NCBI RefSeq assembly: GCF_007830615.1
Contig: NZ_VLLI01000003.1
Location: 186,001-250,000 of the forward strand
Length of the DNA: 64,000 nt
Origin: Mucilaginibacter frigoritolerans
Lineage (GTDB): Bacteria; Bacteroidota; Bacteroidia; Sphingobacteriales; Sphingobacteriaceae
Direction of reading: 5' to 3'
Shown piece by piece: positions 35,307-43,698 of the stretch. The position numbers were made by a program, and so were the translations under genes. The notes under the pieces were generated by a model. That model was not told where the DNA came from. It saw only the letters and a program-made list of their open reading frames with translations, and did not search any database. Positions within the stretch are counted from its first letter, which is position 1. Every line of letters starts with the position of its first letter.

Positions 35307-36842
35307 TTAATCTGCAGTAAGCGCCACCGGTGCCAGCTGGCGTGGCGAACCATCGGGCCCTACGGCAATGATATTGTCAAAAATAATGTGCGAACCGGGC
35401 TTTATAGTATTCAATGCGTTCCGCATTTCATCGTTCAGGGTATTGCCATTGGTAACCTGCACGGTTGCACTTTCGCGCGGGTTAGCAATGATCATATTAA
35501 ATTTGGTGATCCGGAACTTTGCGTCAAAATCAAAATTCTCCAGCGTGGCGTAAATCGCTTCCTGGGCTTTTAAAGCAACCGTTGCCACCATACCACCTGA
35601 GCGCCCCGAGAACCTGGCAATGGGATCGGGTATCCTTTTTGCCCGGAATTTGGTGCTGCTTAACACCTGGCTTTTGCCGGGCGATACCTCTGCGGAAACT
35701 GTTACCATAACTATCCCGGGGTTGGTCACTTTAACTACGTATTTCCCGCCTGAGCCATTAAGCGAGCCTGATGACATGCTGACCCTTATATTTTTGGATG
35801 GGATGCCTGGCACAGATACCGATACCGGGTTATCCACGCCTATATAAAACACATTCATCTTATCCGGCGATACCACTGCGGATGGACGGGCCACCATGTA
35901 CTGCTGTTCGGGCGTGGTGTACATTTTAACCGTGCCATCGGTTTGTTTTACCGCTATAGTTCCCTTCCAGTTAAAAATACCTTCCTTGCTGGTGTTTACA
36001 TTGTATTCGCCCCTGCCATCGGTCACACTTATCGGTGAGCCCCCAACCTCAATTTGCGGATTCGCTTTTGAATCATAGGCCGTCAAAAACACCTGCGCTT
36101 TATAGGGCTGCCCCTGTATCAGGTAGGATGTTGGCGCTACAGCTACAGCTTCAAATTTATCCAGGTTCACTACCGCCTGGTCCATCTTGCCCAGTATCTT
36201 TTTTACCACTTCCGATTCGGCATTTTTAGTATCCGCCTGAATTTTTGAAAGGATGGTAAAAGTGGCCGTTAACGGCACGCCTTCGCCAAAATTCAACTCT
36301 TCCCAGGTACGTATACTTCCTGAATGGTTTACGGGATCATCGGCACTCAAGGTAAATGAAACCTGTTTGCCGTCTTCGCTGCCCAAAAGCTGCTTTAGCT
36401 TTTCCCGGGTATCATTTATTTTTTCCTTCAGCATGAAGGCCCGCTTTTTATTGATCATCACGTTATATCCAATGTCCAAATTATCACGTTCCTTCAGATC
36501 GCCGGTACTTTGATCGTAACCATCGCCCTGTTCTGTCAGTTCCTTTTTTATGCCGATGATATAATCGTTCAGATCCTGGGTTATTCTTTCGGCCTCTTTG
36601 GCTTTTCCGTAAATTGGTTTTGCTCTTTCGGGCGATTCTTTGAGCCGGGTTTGCTCAAAGGTTTTAAACAATTGCTGTATTGATGTACCTACGTTATTTG
36701 CCGAAGCGGTAAGACTATCGTTTATCGTTTTAAACGCGTCTAAAATTGTTTCCGATACATTCAGGGCCAGCATTGCCAATAAAACCAGGTACATTATATT
36801 AATCATCTTTTGCCTGGTTGTTTCTTTTCCTGCAGCAGCCAT
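35307..36842 (-). CDS. gldM: Gliding motility/type IX secretion protein GldM
   Basis: 511 residues. One N-terminal transmembrane helix (MYLVLLAMLALNVS, about 15-30) and a long periplasmic part of several beta-rich domains, ending in the D4-like domain with RFRITKFN-type strands and GSPRQLAPVALTAD. With GldL it forms the proton-driven inner-membrane motor that powers type IX secretion and gliding; GldM spans the periplasm to contact GldK/GldN. Length and N terminus match the family. Here it is the last gene of the gld run, 47 bases after gldL. Confidence 0.95.
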   Translation of the reverse strand: MAAAGKETTRQKMINIMYLVLLAMLALNVSETILDAFKTINDSLTASANNVGTSIQQLFKTFEQTRLKESPERAKPIYGKAKEAERITQDLNDYIIGIKKELTEQGDGYDQSTGDLKERDNLDIGYNVMINKKRAFMLKEKINDTREKLKQLLGSEDGKQVSFTLSADDPVNHSGSIRTWEELNFGEGVPLTATFTILSKIQADTKNAESEVVKKILGKMDQAVVNLDKFEAVAVAPTSYLIQGQPYKAQVFLTAYDSKANPQIEVGGSPISVTDGRGEYNVNTSKEGIFNWKGTIAVKQTDGTVKMYTTPEQQYMVARPSAVVSPDKMNVFYIGVDNPVSVSVPGIPSKNIRVSMSSGSLNGSGGKYVVKVTNPGIVMVTVSAEVSPGKSQVLSSTKFRAKRIPDPIARFSGRSGGMVATVALKAQEAIYATLENFDFDAKFRITKFNMIIANPRESATVQVTNGNTLNDEMRNALNTIKPGSHIIFDNIIAVGPDGSPRQLAPVALTAD

Positions 36843-36889
36843 AACTTTTAATTTTAATTGTTAATAATCAGTTGATTTTACTCCGGAGT

Positions 36890-37693
36890 TTACATCCGGG
36901 GCTGGTTCATGGCCGAAAGCATATTGGCATAAAATACGTTCAGCGATGAGATATTTTTTGCCAGTTTGTTTACTTCATCCTTAAACAGGCGGCTGTCATC
37001 AGCAGATTCATTCAGGTTTTTAAGCGTGGTGCTCAATCCCTGGTAAAACTGGTTAATCTGCCTCAGGTTACTATCTGCTCCATTTAATTCCGCCTCATAA
37101 AGGGAATTTAGTTGCGATAAATTGAAAGTAAGTTTTGATACTTGCTGATGATAAGCGTTCGCATCATTACTGCTATTGGCAATTGCCGCCAGCCCGGCCG
37201 AGGCGCGCTCAAAGGCGATACCAAGCAGGTCGAATTTTGATGCTGCATGCTGCAATTTGTTTGAAAAGTCATCGGTAGCCAGCGAAACATCGGCTATGTT
37301 GTTAATGCTTTCCAGTTTATGGGTAAACCTTTTTAAACCTTCGCCAAGTCCATTTATCGCCTCAGGTGTAACATCGGCATTCTTTAACAGGCTATCCAAT
37401 GCAGCAGTTTGTCCGGTGGCTACCTGCCCTGTTCGGGTACCGGGTACCGGTAAAGCGCCATTATAATCAATCGCCAGTTCAGGATATACTTTTTCCCATT
37501 CCGGATCTTGTACCGGTGGAAAAAATCCAAGGGTAAAAAATAACAATGCTTCTACCGTTAGGCCAAGCCCTATCATATTGGTGCCCATTACGCCACCCCA
37601 GTGATTTATTTTAAACATGGCGCCAAGAATTACCACGCTTGCTCCCCAGGAGATAGCGATATGCAGCCAATTGATTTTTTTAGTCTTTTTCAT
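36890..37693 (-). CDS. gldL: Gliding motility/type IX secretion protein GldL
   Basis: 267 residues: two N-terminal transmembrane helices (about 10-28 and 37-58) and a long cytoplasmic helical tail. K28 at the end of helix 1 and E49 in helix 2 correspond to the conserved charged pair needed for proton-driven rotation in GldL of Flavobacterium. GldL is the stator-like partner of GldM. It lies between the barrel gene (26-base gap) and gldM. Confidence 0.95.
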   Translation of the reverse strand: MKKTKKINWLHIAISWGASVVILGAMFKINHWGGVMGTNMIGLGLTVEALLFFTLGFFPPVQDPEWEKVYPELAIDYNGALPVPGTRTGQVATGQTAALDSLLKNADVTPEAINGLGEGLKRFTHKLESINNIADVSLATDDFSNKLQHAASKFDLLGIAFERASAGLAAIANSSNDANAYHQQVSKLTFNLSQLNSLYEAELNGADSNLRQINQFYQGLSTTLKNLNESADDSRLFKDEVNKLAKNISSLNVFYANMLSAMNQPRM

Positions 37694-37719
37694 TTTTTTA
37701 AAGTTTAATTGTTAACAGA

Positions 37720-38349
37720 TTAGAATTTAATGTAGATAGTTGCCCCTGCGTTCAGACCGGGTAAAAGCCCGCGTATGCCTGTACTTACCTTATCGGCTTT
37801 GTTTTCATAAGTTGACGTTGCAGCACTGGTTGGGATAAACCAACCGAAATCAGTACGCAGGCCAATATGATCAGAGATGGAGATGTTACCCAGCCCAGTA
37901 CCGATGTATGGCCTGAATTTGGACATGTAGATATAGTAATTGGGCACTTGGTCTATGCCCTGCCTGTATAGGCTATTTGTAAAATAATAGCTTACCCCGG
38001 TTGATACAAACCATTTACTGGCAAACCAATCGGTTCTTCCATATAGTGGCTGCCAGTCGATGATGGCATAAACAGATGTACGGTCTAACTGCGTTGTTCT
38101 GTTGTTATATTGAAAACTCAGATCAGCAGTGGTATTAAATCCAACCCGGACATTAAAAAACCGTGCAAAACTTTTTGTACCTTGTATCCCAAAACCCTGG
38201 GTGCCTAGTTGTAACCCAACTGAAGTCTCAGGAAACGCGCTGTATTCAGGCAATACTTGTGCTTTAGATTCCTTGCCTATAAGGGTAAGTAATGCTACAA
38301 TCAGCAGCATTTTTACAAATTCTTTGATTAAATTCATTTGCTTTTTCAT
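37720..38349 (-). CDS. Outer-membrane barrel-like protein inside the gld operon
   Basis: 209 residues with a signal peptide (to about residue 30, SKAQ) followed by eight or so amphipathic strands and a terminal aromatic (YIKF), as in small outer-membrane beta barrels. Sequence features: SVGLQLGTQGFGIQGTKSF, YAIIDWQPLYGRTDW, PYIGTGLGNISISDH. No named family. It overlaps gldN by 4 bases and is followed by gldL after 26 bases, so it is an operon member; the classical gld/por operons do not have a gene at this position. It may be an accessory outer-membrane partner of the GldK/GldN ring. Confidence 0.75.
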   Translation of the reverse strand: MKKQMNLIKEFVKMLLIVALLTLIGKESKAQVLPEYSAFPETSVGLQLGTQGFGIQGTKSFARFFNVRVGFNTTADLSFQYNNRTTQLDRTSVYAIIDWQPLYGRTDWFASKWFVSTGVSYYFTNSLYRQGIDQVPNYYIYMSKFRPYIGTGLGNISISDHIGLRTDFGWFIPTSAATSTYENKADKVSTGIRGLLPGLNAGATIYIKF

Positions 38350-39257
38350 TGTGTAGCCTCCTTTTTAGTGTCATTAACCCGAGCTATCTTTTTATCGTCG
38401 ATACCCTTAGGATTTTTCCAGATATTCTTTCTTAACTCATTTAATTTTTGTTCAATCTTCAATGCTTCCGGGCTGCCAGGATCAAGTTGCTCTGTTTGTG
38501 ATCCGGATGGAGAAAACTCCTTTACCAGGCTCGCCGTGAACTTATGCTGCATAAAAACATCGTCGAGGGTTATATTGAAGATGCCTTTATCAGGATCGCT
38601 TACATCCTCCTGTACCAGAGCATACCGCAGCTGCGGAAAATAAAGCCAGAATGCCGGCGTGCTCGACATGTTTGCCGGCAAACCTGCCGAACTGCCGATA
38701 GCCATCATCGGTGCCAGCCCTATGATCCTGACATCAACCCGGCCCCGCTGCTTGTCGAAATACACATCTTCTTCTATCCTGAATTTGGTGATCACATCAG
38801 GGTTAAACTCATTGAGCACCATTTTTGAAGAAACCTGATTGCCGTCCTTATCAAACTTTGGCACCAGTACCGAATCGGCAAACCGCTCTTTCGCCTGCTT
38901 TGCGTTCAGTTTCTTTTTATAGTCATTGCTCGTATAAGGAGTGAGTTTCCCTTTTGCAATGCCTTTTAAAATACTTTCCATTAGCGAATGGCCCGGTATA
39001 GTTAAAATGGCATTAACGGTATCTGTAAGATCGATGATGCGCCATACCTTTGCATAGAGCCTCACGTTTGCCGGATTTATTTTAGGGTACGGAAAGGGCC
39101 TGGCCTGACTCAGATCGGCCGCCTTGATGTTTTCATCATATGCCGGCAAAGTGTCTGTCAAGGTGCTGTCGGGTAAAGCGGTTTGGGCAAAGCTTTTATT
39201 AAAACATAGTGCCAGCACAAACAGCATTGCTATTATTATTTTTTCTTCCTTTTTCAT
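38346..39257 (-). CDS. gldN: Gliding motility/type IX secretion protein GldN
   Basis: 303 residues with a signal peptide (1-24, SFAQ). Family features: VWRIIDLTDTVNAILTIPG, then FDKDGNQVSSKMVLNEFNPDVITKFRIEEDVYFDKQRGRVDVRIIGLAPM and FWLYFPQLRYALV. GldN forms the periplasmic ring with lipoprotein GldK beneath the outer membrane. Here it follows gldK directly (7-base gap) instead of standing last, an altered order. Confidence 0.95.
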   Translation of the reverse strand: MKKEEKIIIAMLFVLALCFNKSFAQTALPDSTLTDTLPAYDENIKAADLSQARPFPYPKINPANVRLYAKVWRIIDLTDTVNAILTIPGHSLMESILKGIAKGKLTPYTSNDYKKKLNAKQAKERFADSVLVPKFDKDGNQVSSKMVLNEFNPDVITKFRIEEDVYFDKQRGRVDVRIIGLAPMMAIGSSAGLPANMSSTPAFWLYFPQLRYALVQEDVSDPDKGIFNITLDDVFMQHKFTASLVKEFSPSGSQTEQLDPGSPEALKIEQKLNELRKNIWKNPKGIDDKKIARVNDTKKEATQ

Positions 39258-39264
39258 AATCTTA

Positions 39265-40548
39265 TTATTTAGCGTATTTCCTTGTTTTTACCTGTTCACC
39301 GGTTAACTCAAAAGCAGCCATTATACATCTGAAACCGATATAAGAATGTGCGGCATCCTGGTCGTCAAAGTTCCTGGTGTCGGTATTCAGCATCTCGCCA
39401 TTATCTTTCCACGAGCCGCCACGTACCACTTTGCGTTTCATTAACGGGGGGTCCTTTTCATTGGCATCATAAAGCAAAGCCGGGTTAAGGTCATTAACCA
39501 ATTGCGATGAAGACGGGCTGTAAGCATCAAGCGTCCACTCAGATACGTTACCGGCCATATTATACAAGCCAAAAGCATTGGGTGTATAGGAGGTTACCGG
39601 TAAGGTAAATGTTGATCCGTCGCTAGAGTAGCTCCCCTCACCTTGTTTAAAGTTTAATGATAGCTGCGTCTTACCTGTTTTATCAACCGTAGTCATAACT
39701 GTATGAATTACGGTGTCCGAAGGATCTGTTTTAGCTTCGGCTGCGTATTGCCATTGTGCTTCGGTAGGCAGGCTAAAACTCAGCTTAAAATTTCGCAGGT
39801 TGGGGTTATTTTTAATCAATACCTTTAGCTGCGTACCCCTCCAGTCGGCATAGGCACGGGCCTGTTTCCAGCTAACACCCACAACGGGGTTGTATTCGTA
39901 TATCTTATTGGTGAAGTAGTTGGCGTCCATCACCGTCATCTGCGCGTTCGGAAAATCAGCCGACCAAACCGACTCATGCGGGTAAATAGCTACAGTATCC
40001 ATAACAAACTCGCTATTTTTTATACCATCCATACGCACATAATAAAATCTGTATTTAAGGAGGGCCGGATCTGGCATGCGTGTACCGTTGATCATCGTCA
40101 TCATTGGCGCCAGTTTATCTTTTATTTCCGGGGGAGCCTTTTTCCAGAGCGGGCTGATCTTTTCAACCTTGCTCCAGTCTATCATCCTCAGTTCTTTATG
40201 AGCCGCACCCACCGTAGCGCCAGTGGACGGAAGAAAGAAAGAATCATCGTGCAGGTAATCGGTTATGGCTACCGAATCGGCAACCCAGTTTACAAATGCC
40301 TGATACTGCTTATTATTAACTTCGGTTTTATCAATAAAAAAAGCGCTTACACTTACTTTTCGCTGCTCGGCTTTATCATCGTTGAGCATTTTGTAGTAAA
40401 AAGTACCCGAAGGGATGTATACCATTCCCACCGGTGGGATAAGGGACTTTGCAGCAACGGCCCGGGTTTTTGGTGTATTATATAAATTACGCTGGCAGGC
40501 GCTGAACATCAGCAGCAGCACACCTGTTATTTGAGCATATTTTCTCAT
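39265..40548 (-). CDS. gldK: Gliding motility/type IX secretion lipoprotein GldK
   Basis: 427-residue predicted lipoprotein (lipobox FSAC, Cys18) with a formylglycine-generating-enzyme/sulfatase-modifying fold: YIPSGTFYYKM near the start, FFIDKTEVNNKQYQAFV, VSWKQARAYADWRG, LPTEAQWQYAAEA and NVSEWTLDAY. GldK keeps the fold but serves structurally, forming the outer-membrane-attached ring with GldN. It is the first gene of the operon; a 464-base gap precedes it. Confidence 0.95.
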   Translation of the reverse strand: MRKYAQITGVLLLMFSACQRNLYNTPKTRAVAAKSLIPPVGMVYIPSGTFYYKMLNDDKAEQRKVSVSAFFIDKTEVNNKQYQAFVNWVADSVAITDYLHDDSFFLPSTGATVGAAHKELRMIDWSKVEKISPLWKKAPPEIKDKLAPMMTMINGTRMPDPALLKYRFYYVRMDGIKNSEFVMDTVAIYPHESVWSADFPNAQMTVMDANYFTNKIYEYNPVVGVSWKQARAYADWRGTQLKVLIKNNPNLRNFKLSFSLPTEAQWQYAAEAKTDPSDTVIHTVMTTVDKTGKTQLSLNFKQGEGSYSSDGSTFTLPVTSYTPNAFGLYNMAGNVSEWTLDAYSPSSSQLVNDLNPALLYDANEKDPPLMKRKVVRGGSWKDNGEMLNTDTRNFDDQDAAHSYIGFRCIMAAFELTGEQVKTRKYAK

Positions 40549-40852
40549 TCGACATATAGATTAAGGGTGAAACAATAAGTCAGAATGATATCATATGCAT
40601 CTTTTATTTGGGGTTAAACAATAATCAAATGTGCCTGTAGCGTTTTACTAAACCATCAAAATATCGATTAAACAAAAGATTTTGCCGACAAAAAGATTAA
40701 TGAAAATCTGATGAAATCCGTTCGTCTATACAAAAGCCCCATTCACCGATAAATCGTTGGTACGATGCTTATTTACACTGATTTTTGTGCCGCAAACCCT
40801 GCAATTGTGTTGAAGAGTGGATTGATGGGGAATGTAAGTTTTTCATAGGTGG

Positions 40853-40880
40853 GCGCCTGTAGAAATGCAGGCGCTTTTTT
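40853..40880 (+). terminator. Orphan plus-strand intrinsic terminator
   Basis: Stem GCGCCTG / CAGGCGC, then six T, about 150 bases upstream of the LytS gene. No plus-strand gene ends here: gldK, to the left, runs the other way. It may end a small RNA transcribed from within 40560-40850, or act as an attenuator in the LytS leader. The rest of the 464-base gap (40549-41032) shows no coding region. Confidence 0.6.
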
Positions 40881-41032
40881 ATAACAAGCAAAAAACACAC
40901 ATAAAATATATCGGGCTAAAACGATAGCCACCTTATTTATTACTGTTTGATTTTGATATTTTAATATAAAAAGCAGGATGAAACAAAAATTACATAAAGC
41001 AAAAGCTATTTTTGATATTCATAAAACATAAA

Positions 41033-42187
41033 ATGTTTCGTTCAAGAGCAACCACTTTTTTTATTCATTCAGCCGGCTGGCTCATCTTTCTGGGCTTCCC
41101 ACTTCTATTCATGAATAAAACTCAGGAACACCTTACCAACAGTTTTTTTGTACTGCTATCGCCATTCTACTGGTTGTTTTGTTTAACCTATATATTTATG
41201 TTTTATTTAAATGCATGGTACCTGGTGCCGCAATTTGTATTTAAAAAGAAATATTTTTTATATGGCATCATCGTACTGACACTTTCAGGATGTGTATATT
41301 ATTTACAACCTTTCGATAACCTGTTGGACCATAACCTGCTAAAAAACTCAAAACCAAATACCGCAGTGGCCGGTGCAGACAGTGCAGCAATTAATTCAAA
41401 AAACCTTCCCTTCGGGCCCTTGCCACACCAGGACCTGCGGATGGAAGACCCCCGCTTCAAGCCCTCCAACCATATTATATTCATTCATCAATCCGGCAAT
41501 ATTGATATGGTGGGCTTATTTATATTTATTATTGTAATGGGCCTCAGCATAGCGGTAGCCACAGTGCAAAAATGGCAGCTTACAGAAAAGGTTGTGGTTA
41601 AAGCGCAGGCAGAAAAGGCGCATGCAGAATTGTCTTTTTTAAAGGCGCAGATCAACCCGCATTTCCTGTTCAATACTTTGAATAATATTTATGCGCTATC
41701 GATAACCAACAGCGAGAAAACTTCTCAGAGCATTATGAAGCTATCAAACATTATGCGTTACGTGACAGACGAAGTTACGGAGGACCATGTCTCGCTACAG
41801 AGCGAGATCGATTGTATAAACGATTATATAGATTTGCAAAAATTGCGCATCGGTAAAAAAATCAAGATCAATTTTATACTGGCTGGCGATATTAAAAATC
41901 AAAGGATAGCTCCACTGGTGCTGATGACGTTTATTGAAAATGTGTTTAAATACGGCATTAGCAAACACCATAACGCAACCATTACCATTAAACTCATAAT
42001 TGAAGAAACCAAACTCATTTTCTTTTGCCAGAACATTATTTTTGAAAAAGGCACAAATAGCAACCGTAAAGGGATAGGGATAGCCAATACCAAACAACGC
42101 CTGGAACATATGTACCCGGGTAAACATTTGCTGGAGATCAACAAAGACAACGGTTTGTTCACCGTTAAGTTAGAAATAGTTTATTAA
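41033..42187 (+). CDS. LytS/YehU family sensor histidine kinase
   Basis: 384 residues from the ATG at 41033; a TTG seven codons upstream is less likely. Four transmembrane helices (about 9-30, 42-65, 78-95, 160-180), then a His_kinase domain with NPHFLFN (phospho-acceptor H210) and a degenerate HATPase_c (MTFIENVFKYGISKH; GIGIANTKQRLEHMYP). LytS-type kinases partner with LytTR regulators; the partner gene starts 16 bases after the stop. Together they precede the PqqD/ATP-grasp cluster and may control it. Confidence 0.92.
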   Translation: MFRSRATTFFIHSAGWLIFLGFPLLFMNKTQEHLTNSFFVLLSPFYWLFCLTYIFMFYLNAWYLVPQFVFKKKYFLYGIIVLTLSGCVYYLQPFDNLLDHNLLKNSKPNTAVAGADSAAINSKNLPFGPLPHQDLRMEDPRFKPSNHIIFIHQSGNIDMVGLFIFIIVMGLSIAVATVQKWQLTEKVVVKAQAEKAHAELSFLKAQINPHFLFNTLNNIYALSITNSEKTSQSIMKLSNIMRYVTDEVTEDHVSLQSEIDCINDYIDLQKLRIGKKIKINFILAGDIKNQRIAPLVLMTFIENVFKYGISKHHNATITIKLIIEETKLIFFCQNIIFEKGTNSNRKGIGIANTKQRLEHMYPGKHLLEINKDNGLFTVKLEIVY

Positions 42188-42203
42188 AATTAAAATATTT
42201 ATT

Positions 42204-42902
42204 ATGCAGTTAAAATGTATAGCTATTGATGATGAACCTTTAGCGATCGAGATAATAAAAAGGCACATTTCGGAATTCCCGGACCTCAAATTGATTCAAA
42301 CGTTTGAGGATGCCATTTCAGGGGCTGAGTTTTTAAAAAATCAAAAGGTCGATCTGATCTTTATTGATATTGATATGCCCGATATTACTGGTATCGACCT
42401 GGTACGCTCCCTTTCGGATAAGCCGATGGTTGTTTTTACTACCGCTTATAAAAAATTTGCTTTTGAAGGCTTTGAGCTCGAAGCCATTGATTATTTATTA
42501 AAACCAATCAGCATTGAGCGATTTTCGGCCGCAGTGCAAAAAGTGCTGGACTATGCAAAATATAAAAATGCCGAAAGCAGGGAAGAAACAGACGCCTCGA
42601 TATATGTACATTCCGAATACCGGATGATAAAAATAGACCTGAAAGAAATTCAATACATTGAAAGCATGCAGGATTACGTAAAAATATACTTGAGCAATAT
42701 CGAAAAACCAGTACTAACGTTGATGTCAATGAAAGGTATTCTCGAAAAGTTACCCCCCAGCGATTTTGTGAGGATACACCGTAGTTTTGCTGTAGCAAAA
42801 AAACAGGTATTATCCATTCATAACCGTAAAGTAAAACTTAAAACTGCTGAGCTACCTGTTGGGAACAACTATGCCGATTTTATAAAAGAGTGGTCAAAAT
42901 AA
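42204..42902 (+). CDS. LytTR family response regulator
   Basis: 232 residues: receiver domain (about 1-120) with phospho-acceptor D55 in LIFIDIDMPDITG and the acidic pair D9/D10, then a LytTR DNA-binding domain (about 135-230; EYRMIKIDLKEIQYIESMQDYVKIYL, FVRIHRSFAVAKKQV). Partner of the LytS-type kinase just upstream. LytTR domains bind paired 9-base repeats; plausible targets are the following cluster and its own operon. Confidence 0.93.
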   Translation: MQLKCIAIDDEPLAIEIIKRHISEFPDLKLIQTFEDAISGAEFLKNQKVDLIFIDIDMPDITGIDLVRSLSDKPMVVFTTAYKKFAFEGFELEAIDYLLKPISIERFSAAVQKVLDYAKYKNAESREETDASIYVHSEYRMIKIDLKEIQYIESMQDYVKIYLSNIEKPVLTLMSMKGILEKLPPSDFVRIHRSFAVAKKQVLSIHNRKVKLKTAELPVGNNYADFIKEWSK

Positions 42903-43010
42903 ACATATATATTTCATTTCATCGGTAAATTAGTCCGGTTCGCCGACACTTCCTTTTCATTTGGCACTTATAACAGCACTTTTATATAAAGTATTTAAAG
43001 CCACAAGATT

Positions 43011-43388
43011 ATGGAACTATTAGCCAGACAAAAAAGAATACTAATACTCGACAATAGCGGCAGGATGACATCTATTGTTAATGAAATAATGGAATATGGC
43101 GATTTTGCCATTCATACCATTTATGACCCCAACGCGGTGTATGACAGAGCCATCGAGATATTCCCCGACCTGATCATCCTCGACTATTTATTATTGAGCA
43201 GTGATTGTGAGGTGGTTTGCAGGGATATCAAGGAAGATAAACATTTAAAGGAGATCCCGGTGATCGTTGTAACCGCATACAAGAATAAAAAAGTACGGGC
43301 AGACTCGTATAAGTGCGACGCAATATTTTTAAAGCCGGTTGACATGCAATTGTTCGCCCCGCGTATTGATTACTTAATGGCATCCTGA
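43011..43388 (+). CDS. Stand-alone response-regulator receiver protein
   Basis: 125 residues consisting only of a CheY-like receiver: phospho-acceptor D58 in LIILDYLL, D14 in ILILDNSG, the Thr in VIVVTAYKNKK and Lys in FLKPVD. There is no output domain, so it works by protein contact or as a phosphate relay. It lies 108 bases after the LytTR gene and 49 bases before the PqqD-like gene, at the head of the cluster, hinting at post-translational control of it. Confidence 0.88.
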   Translation: MELLARQKRILILDNSGRMTSIVNEIMEYGDFAIHTIYDPNAVYDRAIEIFPDLIILDYLLLSSDCEVVCRDIKEDKHLKEIPVIVVTAYKNKKVRADSYKCDAIFLKPVDMQLFAPRIDYLMAS

Positions 43389-43437
43389 TATATCGAAAAA
43401 CATTACATTTATAACCTGAATTTGAGCAGGTAAAAGG

Positions 43438-43698
43438 ATGAAACTAAAGAAAAATATTGCTACCAGTGAGAGCGGTTTTATATTTAATCCCGCTACAGGC
43501 GATTCTTTTTCAGGAAATGCCATGGCATCAAGCATATTGCTTGCCATGAAGAATGGCGAAGCTGAAGTCACCATCAAACAAAATATATTACAAAAATACG
43601 AGGTTAGTCCTGAACAACTTGACCGCGATTGGGATGACTGGATAGTACAGTTAAAAGAAGCTAATTTGCTGGAAACAGGGAGCTATGACGGCAAATAA
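43438..43698 (+). CDS. PqqD-like peptide-recognition protein
   Basis: 86 residues with the PqqD pattern: an N-terminal beta hairpin (ESGFIFNPATGDSFSGNAMASSILLAMKNG) and a C-terminal winged-helix-like part (LQKYEVSPEQLDRDWDDWIVQLKEANLLE). PqqD-like proteins and RRE domains bind leader peptides of ribosomally made peptides and present them to enzymes. The stop overlaps the ATP-grasp start by 14 bases, so production is coupled. A likely peptide partner is the N-terminal YxxPxI segment of the decarboxylase two genes on. Confidence 0.88.
   Translation: MKLKKNIATSESGFIFNPATGDSFSGNAMASSILLAMKNGEAEVTIKQNILQKYEVSPEQLDRDWDDWIVQLKEANLLETGSYDGK

Noticed and set aside
41012..41032. TTG start extending the LytS kinase by seven residues
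   Set aside because: The ATG at 41033 gives the usual short N terminus before the first membrane helix.
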